A stretch of 64,000 nt of DNA from Phycisphaerales bacterium Planc_01 (GTDB lineage: Bacteria; Planctomycetota; Phycisphaerae; Sedimentisphaerales; Anaerobacaceae): the NCBI GenBank assembly GCA_001603075.1, contig LVBB01000041.1, forward strand, positions 124,001-188,000, given 5' to 3'. How positions within the stretch are numbered: position 1 is the stretch's first letter; each line of letters begins with the position of its first letter. Positions 60,326 to 64,000 of this stretch are shown here, piece after piece. Below the pieces are notes generated by a model. It was not told where the DNA came from and searched no databases. It worked only from the letters and a program-made list of their open reading frames with translations. A program made the position numbers and the translations under genes.

Positions 60326-60475
60326 GTCCCATAAGAATTCCCGGAGGAGTCCTGCGGACGCGCTCGACACAAGCTTGCGGCACGGCCCGCTCGATATGTC
60401 CCATAAAAGAAGACGACAACGACTGTCGCAGGCCGGTCGCCCATGACGTGACATATCGGGTCGTCCAATAAAAAA
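60326..60475. repeat. Three copies of a GTCCMATAA motif
   Basis: GTCCCATAAGAA (60326-60337), GTCCCATAAAAGAA (60398-60411) and GTCCAATAAAAAA (60463-60475) recur 72 and 65 bases apart. The core CCATAAAAGAA occurs again at 62245-62255, upstream of another sigma-54 promoter. Such spaced repeats fit binding sites of a regulator, but no known consensus is matched. Confidence 0.45.
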
Positions 60476-60570
60476 TTCAAGTTGTTTCGGACGCACGGCC
60501 GATGGGGCCGATATCATTCGTGGAACGCAGCAGCACGGTACCAAGAATTCGAAAGTGACATTGGGGTGGT

Positions 60571-62016
60571 ATGAGCATACTTCGACGGATCGCAGTCATC
60601 AGCAGAGACATTCATATACACGACCTCGCCCAGGAGGTGGCCCAGGAGGTATTTGTGGCCGACGACCTGGCCGAGGCAGGTGACATCGTCACAACGGTGA
60701 CGCCGGACATGGCCTTGTTCGACGGAAGCGTCTCGCCAGGTCACATTCGCCGCTTCCTCGATCGGGTCCACCGGCAGAGCCATCGCGTTCCGGCCGCCGT
60801 CGTGGTCTGCTTTGACCAGCCGCCGTTCGCCGATCGCGAATACGAACAAGCCGGCATCTCCCACTGCCTCATCGGCCACGACAATCACCGACGGCTCCAC
60901 GACATCGCCGCCACGATTCGGGACGCCGAACGGAGCACCGGAGAGAACGAGGCCGGCGACGAAACCTACTTTGTCGATGACCGCGCGGCGGCCATCTCGA
61001 TGGTCGGACGAAGCCAGGCGGTGTGCGATGCGTTGAGGATGATCCATCTCGTCGCGGAAAGCCGGTGCAATCCCGTCCTGATTCTCGGCGAAACGGGAAC
61101 AGGCAAAGAGGTTGCCGCCAAGGCGGTTCACCAATCGAGGCATCCGAACGCCCCGTTTGTCGCGGTGAACTGCGCGGCCCTGACCAGTACCCTGCTGGAA
61201 AGTGAACTCTTCGGGCACGTCAAGGGGGCCTTCACCAGTGCGGACCGTGACAAGACGGGCCTGCTCGAACAGGCCGGCTCCGGCACACTGTTCCTCGACG
61301 AGATCAGCGAGATGCCGCTCGAACTGCAGGCCAAGCTCCTGCGCGTCCTGCAGGAGCGAACGTTTCGCAAGGTCGGCGGCGTGAAAGACCTGACCTGTGA
61401 GGCCACCATCATCGCATCGAGCAACCGGAACCTGAAGAAGGAGGTCCGAGAACATCGTTTCCGCCAGGACCTCTACTATCGCCTGAACATCTGCCCGATT
61501 GTCTTGACCCCGCTGCGGTCTCCGGAGCGTCGGGAAGACATCCCGCTTCTGGCGCGCTATTTTCTGGCTCACTCGAACATCCGCGGCGGCCGGCCCGACA
61601 AGGTGACCGCCATCACCAAACTCGCCCTTGAATCCCTCTCCCAGCACGACTGGCCGGGCAACGTGCGGGAACTGCGCAACGTGATCGAGCGAGCCATCCT
61701 GCTGGAACGGACGGACAAGATCGGGCTTAATAGTATTGTCATCGAGCCTTCGGAGGGGGATGAGAGCCATCCGAGTCCTATCGGCGAACGTGTCCGTGGC
61801 TTCTCTCTGGAGAAGGCCGAACGCGAACTGATCGCCCGCGCTCTGCACGAAACCGGCTGGCAGAAGACCCAGGCGGCGTCTCTTCTCGGCATCACCCGCG
61901 CCACGCTGTACGCCAAGGTCAAGCAGTACAACATCCAGAAGATGCCCTCCCAACCGACGGACACCGAACTGCCCGCCTCCGAGCCCGCCGAGGCCGAACC
62001 CATCCTCGTGGGTTGA
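60571..62016 (+). CDS. Sigma-54-dependent flagellar activator (FleQ/FlrA/FlrC type)
   Basis: A 481-residue enhancer-binding protein that remodels sigma-54 polymerase with ATP. A receiver-like N-terminal domain (about residues 5-115) keeps a possible acceptor Asp51 but lacks the N-terminal acidic pair. The AAA+ domain (about 150-385) has Walker A GETGTGKE at 173-180, the sigma-54 contact loop GAFTSA at 219-224 and the LFLDE Walker B. A Fis-type helix-turn-helix lies near 432-454 (TQAASLLGITRATLYAKVKQ). No sensor kinase is nearby. Divergence from the flgD operon and six sigma-54 promoters in the window make it the likely flagellar master or class III regulator. Confidence 0.9.
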   Translation: MSILRRIAVISRDIHIHDLAQEVAQEVFVADDLAEAGDIVTTVTPDMALFDGSVSPGHIRRFLDRVHRQSHRVPAAVVVCFDQPPFADREYEQAGISHCLIGHDNHRRLHDIAATIRDAERSTGENEAGDETYFVDDRAAAISMVGRSQAVCDALRMIHLVAESRCNPVLILGETGTGKEVAAKAVHQSRHPNAPFVAVNCAALTSTLLESELFGHVKGAFTSADRDKTGLLEQAGSGTLFLDEISEMPLELQAKLLRVLQERTFRKVGGVKDLTCEATIIASSNRNLKKEVREHRFRQDLYYRLNICPIVLTPLRSPERREDIPLLARYFLAHSNIRGGRPDKVTAITKLALESLSQHDWPGNVRELRNVIERAILLERTDKIGLNSIVIEPSEGDESHPSPIGERVRGFSLEKAERELIARALHETGWQKTQAASLLGITRATLYAKVKQYNIQKMPSQPTDTELPASEPAEAEPILVG

Positions 62017-62211
62017 TCCGTCATTCCACCGGGCCTCGGTCCGGTCGCCCCCTCCGATCGAAACAACGCCCTTCGTGCCCACCGTCGAGGCAACCGGCAT
62101 GGAATTGCAGGCGGCGTCTTGACACATCCAGCACGGCATGTCGCCGCCGAAGCGGGGACGCCCTGCGGCGTCAAGGGCCCGCCGTCGGCGTTGTCAGAAA
62201 ACTTGCCGGGC

Positions 62212-62229
62212 CGTATAGAATCCTGACAC
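62212..62229 (+). promoter_or_regulatory. 18-base repeat, copy 2 (candidate activator site)
   Basis: CGTATAGAATCCTGACAC is identical to the copy at 3263-3280. It lies 96 bases upstream of the sigma-54 promoter at 62326; the other copy is 97 bases upstream of its promoter. Flanking bases differ, so only the element is conserved. Confidence 0.6.
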
Positions 62230-62325
62230 CGTCCCGACGACGCGCCATAAAAGAATGCCCCGCCAACCGGCCTATCAGTCGCCGCAGGGCCGTCCGACGC
62301 GTCCCATGCCTCGCACGGCATCTCT

Positions 62326-62342
62326 CTGGCACGGCTGTTGCT
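62326..62342 (+). promoter_or_regulatory. Sigma-54 promoter of the right-edge TPR gene
   Basis: CTGGCACGGCTGTTGCT is a full match to YTGGCACGRNNNTTGCW. It ends 85 bases before the start codon at 62428. It places this unknown gene in the flagellar regulon. Confidence 0.88.
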
Positions 62343-62427
62343 ACGCTATTGCCTACGTCCTGGGCGGCGCTCTGCAAACACCCAAGGCAACTCGCCGCCC
62401 AGGCACCCGTTGAGAAATGGAAACACT

Positions 62428-64000
62428 ATGGCGATGAAACGGCCACAACCGAGTCGCAAGAAGAAGATCGAGGCACAGACCCCGCTCGATGAGGAACTCT
62501 TTGCGACCCCGGTCGACCGACCGGAATACGGCGATATCTTCGCCTCACTGCTCGATTTCGCTTCCGAGGTCTCCGCACCCGAGTACGGTGACCCCCTCGA
62601 CAGTCCAATCGCCGCGCCGCTGCGCTTGCCTCGTCCGCGATTCTCCAGCATGCAGAAGGGACTGTTCGCCGGAATCGTCTTCGTCGCCGCACTGGCGGCC
62701 TACGCGCTGCTTCGCGTTCTTCCGTCCGGGCCAAGGCCCGACGGACCCGAACAAGGGGCGCCGCGTCAGAGTCAGTACACGTCGTTTCAACAGTCGTACA
62801 CCGATTCGCCGGCCCAGCCGCCACTGCAATCGCCCCAACCTTCGGCGCCGATAGCCGAGCCGGCCCCGGCCTTCGAGAGAACCCAGGTCAGTCTGCCCGC
62901 GGTCGAACCGCTCTCCCTGCAACTTGCCGACAGGCTGTATCTCAGCGCCGACTACGAAAGCGCGCTGGCCGCTTACGACAAACTCTATCGCCGACTGCCG
63001 CCGACCGAGGCGCAACAGCCGCTGCGCGACTTCCTGCTCCTTCGCATGGCCCTGTGCAGCCGGAACGCGGGCAACGCCCAACAGGCCGACAACATGCTCC
63101 GGACCGTGTCGCTCAGCCGCCTTCCGATGCTTCGGGCCTTGGCGCGATACCATCAGAGCACCACCCTGATGCGGCGGGAGCGCTTTCTCGAGGCGGCCAC
63201 GCGAGCCTATCAGACCGTCGGTCTGGTCGACGTCGTGGACTACGATGACGCCTGGCTGGACGCCGTGCGACGGCAATGCTCCTTCGTGGCAGCCGAGGCG
63301 CTGACCCGCAGCCTCCTGTCTCTGCGGGACGCCGACGGCGATCTGCCGGCGGAACTCTGGACCGAACACCCCGATATCGACCCCTTCGTCAATCTGGACG
63401 AGGCCCAACTGAAGGTCTTTCTGGCTTCGGGGGCAGAGAAACTCGACGAGGCGCTGCTGACACCTCAGGTTCGTCCGGCCAGGGAAGACGGCCACTGGAC
63501 GGTGATCTGCAACGGCGCCTCCATCGAAGAACTGCTGTCGCGCTTCGCCACGAACACGGGGTACAACCTCCAGTGGCTGGACGACGGCAAGGCAGGCCTC
63601 GACGAGGAAACCATTCGACGACGGCCCGCATATATCTATCTGCGCTCGGCGACGGCGCAACAGGTCATGACGATCGCGGCCGGCAGCGTCGGACTGCTGG
63701 CGCGAATGGATGCGAGCCGAAACGTTCGCATCGTCGATCCGTCCACCTACTTCTCCCTGGCCGATCACACCGAACTGCTCGCAGAGGAATCCGTATCCCT
63801 CTGGCAACGATACCTCCTGAGCGCCGCCGACGACAAGCGCCTCCCCAACGCTCATTTCGCCATCGGACTTCTCCACAGCGTGCGCGAACGAACGGACGAG
63901 GCAATCGCGGAGTACAAGCTGGTGGCCAATCGCTTTCCGAAGGACGCGCTGGCCCCTCACGCCCTGCTTCACTCGGGACGGCTGAAGGTTACGCTGCGCG
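62428..64000 (+). CDS. Membrane-anchored TPR protein, truncated by the window edge
   Basis: An incomplete gene; at least 524 codons are present and it runs off the right edge. The N-terminus is cytoplasmic and acidic, with one membrane helix at about residues 80-97 (GLFAGIVFVAALAAYALL), so most of the protein should be periplasmic. After a Pro/Gln-rich linker come TPR-like helices (DRLYLSADYESALAAYDKLY). A segment resembling a secretin/TonB short domain follows (ASIEELLSRFATNTGYNLQW), then further TPRs (EAIAEYKLVANRFPKDALAP). The perfect sigma-54 promoter links it to motility. Function not recognised; it might be a periplasmic motor scaffold. An AUG two codons later is an alternative start. 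Confidence 0.75.
   Translation, partial: MAMKRPQPSRKKKIEAQTPLDEELFATPVDRPEYGDIFASLLDFASEVSAPEYGDPLDSPIAAPLRLPRPRFSSMQKGLFAGIVFVAALAAYALLRVLPSGPRPDGPEQGAPRQSQYTSFQQSYTDSPAQPPLQSPQPSAPIAEPAPAFERTQVSLPAVEPLSLQLADRLYLSADYESALAAYDKLYRRLPPTEAQQPLRDFLLLRMALCSRNAGNAQQADNMLRTVSLSRLPMLRALARYHQSTTLMRRERFLEAATRAYQTVGLVDVVDYDDAWLDAVRRQCSFVAAEALTRSLLSLRDADGDLPAELWTEHPDIDPFVNLDEAQLKVFLASGAEKLDEALLTPQVRPAREDGHWTVICNGASIEELLSRFATNTGYNLQWLDDGKAGLDEETIRRRPAYIYLRSATAQQVMTIAAGSVGLLARMDASRNVRIVDPSTYFSLADHTELLAEESVSLWQRYLLSAADDKRLPNAHFAIGLLHSVRERTDEAIAEYKLVANRFPKDALAPHALLHSGRLKVTLR

Larger units (their letters stand above)
59990..60570. other. Divergent flgD-activator control region
   Basis: This 581-base gene-free stretch is more AT-rich than its neighbours. 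It holds the flgD sigma-54 promoter (60084-60100, minus) and three copies of a GTCCMATAA-type motif (60326, 60398 and 60463). It also has an exact inverted repeat, CGATATGTC at 60392-60400 with GACATATCG at 60450-60458. For the activator gene, GCCGAT (60498) and GCCGATAT (60507) resemble a sigma-28 -10 box, but the -35 spacing does not fit. Confidence 0.6.
62017..62427. other. Control region before the right-edge TPR gene
   Basis: This 411-base gene-free stretch holds the second copy of the 18-base repeat (62212-62229), a CCATAAAAGAA motif (62245-62255) and a perfect sigma-54 promoter (62326-62342). A TTGTCA lies 17 bases before TATAGA of the repeat, so a housekeeping promoter is an alternative reading. 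A GACGCC/GGCGTC hairpin at 62157-62172 has no T-run. Confidence 0.65.

Noticed and set aside
60477-60514. Sigma-28 promoter for the activator gene
   Set aside because: TCAAGTTG and GCCGAT are present, but the gap is 13 instead of 11 bases.
62545-63972. A 475-codon minus-strand frame at the right edge
   Set aside because: It is antisense to the TPR gene that has a perfect sigma-54 promoter, a membrane helix and repeat motifs.
1-64000. CRISPR arrays, tRNA or rRNA genes, insertion sequences, phage attachment sites
   Set aside because: No regular short repeats with spacers, no cloverleaf or rRNA-like stretch, no transposase or integrase motif was seen on either strand.

Overview
The window is a flagellar gene cluster from a Gram-negative, GC-rich (about 60% by eye) bacterium. 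It encodes P-ring, L-ring and FlgA proteins, so an outer membrane is present. It also carries a sigma-54 activator and sigma-54 promoters. The gene content (MotE-like protein, FlgJ rod cap without muramidase, TPR-rich glycosylation genes) would fit a Planctomycetota/Phycisphaerae-type organism, but that assignment is an inference. No rRNA, tRNA, CRISPR array or insertion sequence was seen.

Layout: a glycosyltransferase (260-1315, +) and fliK (1335-2993, -) sit at the left edge. The plus-strand run flgB-flgC-fliE-fliF-fliG-fliH-fliI-fliJ-motE-like-motA-motB-motB2-fliO-fliP-fliQ-fliR-flhB fills 3445-16405. It builds the proximal rod, MS ring, switch anchor, export ATPase, stator and export gate. 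The strand then flips, and 16424-59989 is all minus. In transcription order this part is flgD, flgE, a membrane-anchored PilZ/YcgR-like gene, flgF, flgG, flgA, flgH, flgI, flgJ, flgN, flgK and flgL, then a glycan island of about 29 kb, and last fliD. A sigma-54 activator (60571-62016, +) and a truncated TPR protein (62428 to the right edge, +) close the window. fliL, fliM, fliN, flhA, flhF, flagellin, fliS and fliW are not in the window.

The glycan island (18575-47703) encodes nucleotide-sugar enzymes: HddA-like kinase, HddC-like nucleotidyltransferase, GDP-mannose-dehydratase-like SDR, UDP-glucose-dehydrogenase-like enzyme, RmlC-like epimerase, two further SDRs, aldo/keto reductase and a split transketolase. 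It also encodes four methyltransferases, a B12-type radical SAM enzyme, TPR proteins and glycosyltransferases. It ends in one uninterrupted gene for a 3,493-residue modular protein. That protein joins four GT2 domains, further GT-like domains, a transglutaminase-like fold with a Cys-His-Asp triad, a methyltransferase-like domain, TPR segments and a radical SAM/SPASM domain. Because the island lies between flgL and fliD and has its own sigma-54 promoter, I infer that it makes and attaches a glycan to flagellar proteins.

Regulation: six sequences match the sigma-54 consensus (YTGGCACGRNNNTTGCW) in front of fliK, flgB, fliO, the glycan island, flgD and the right-edge TPR gene. An exact 18-base repeat lies 97 bases upstream of the flgB promoter and 96 bases upstream of the right-edge promoter. 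It is a candidate activator-binding site for the regulator encoded in the window.
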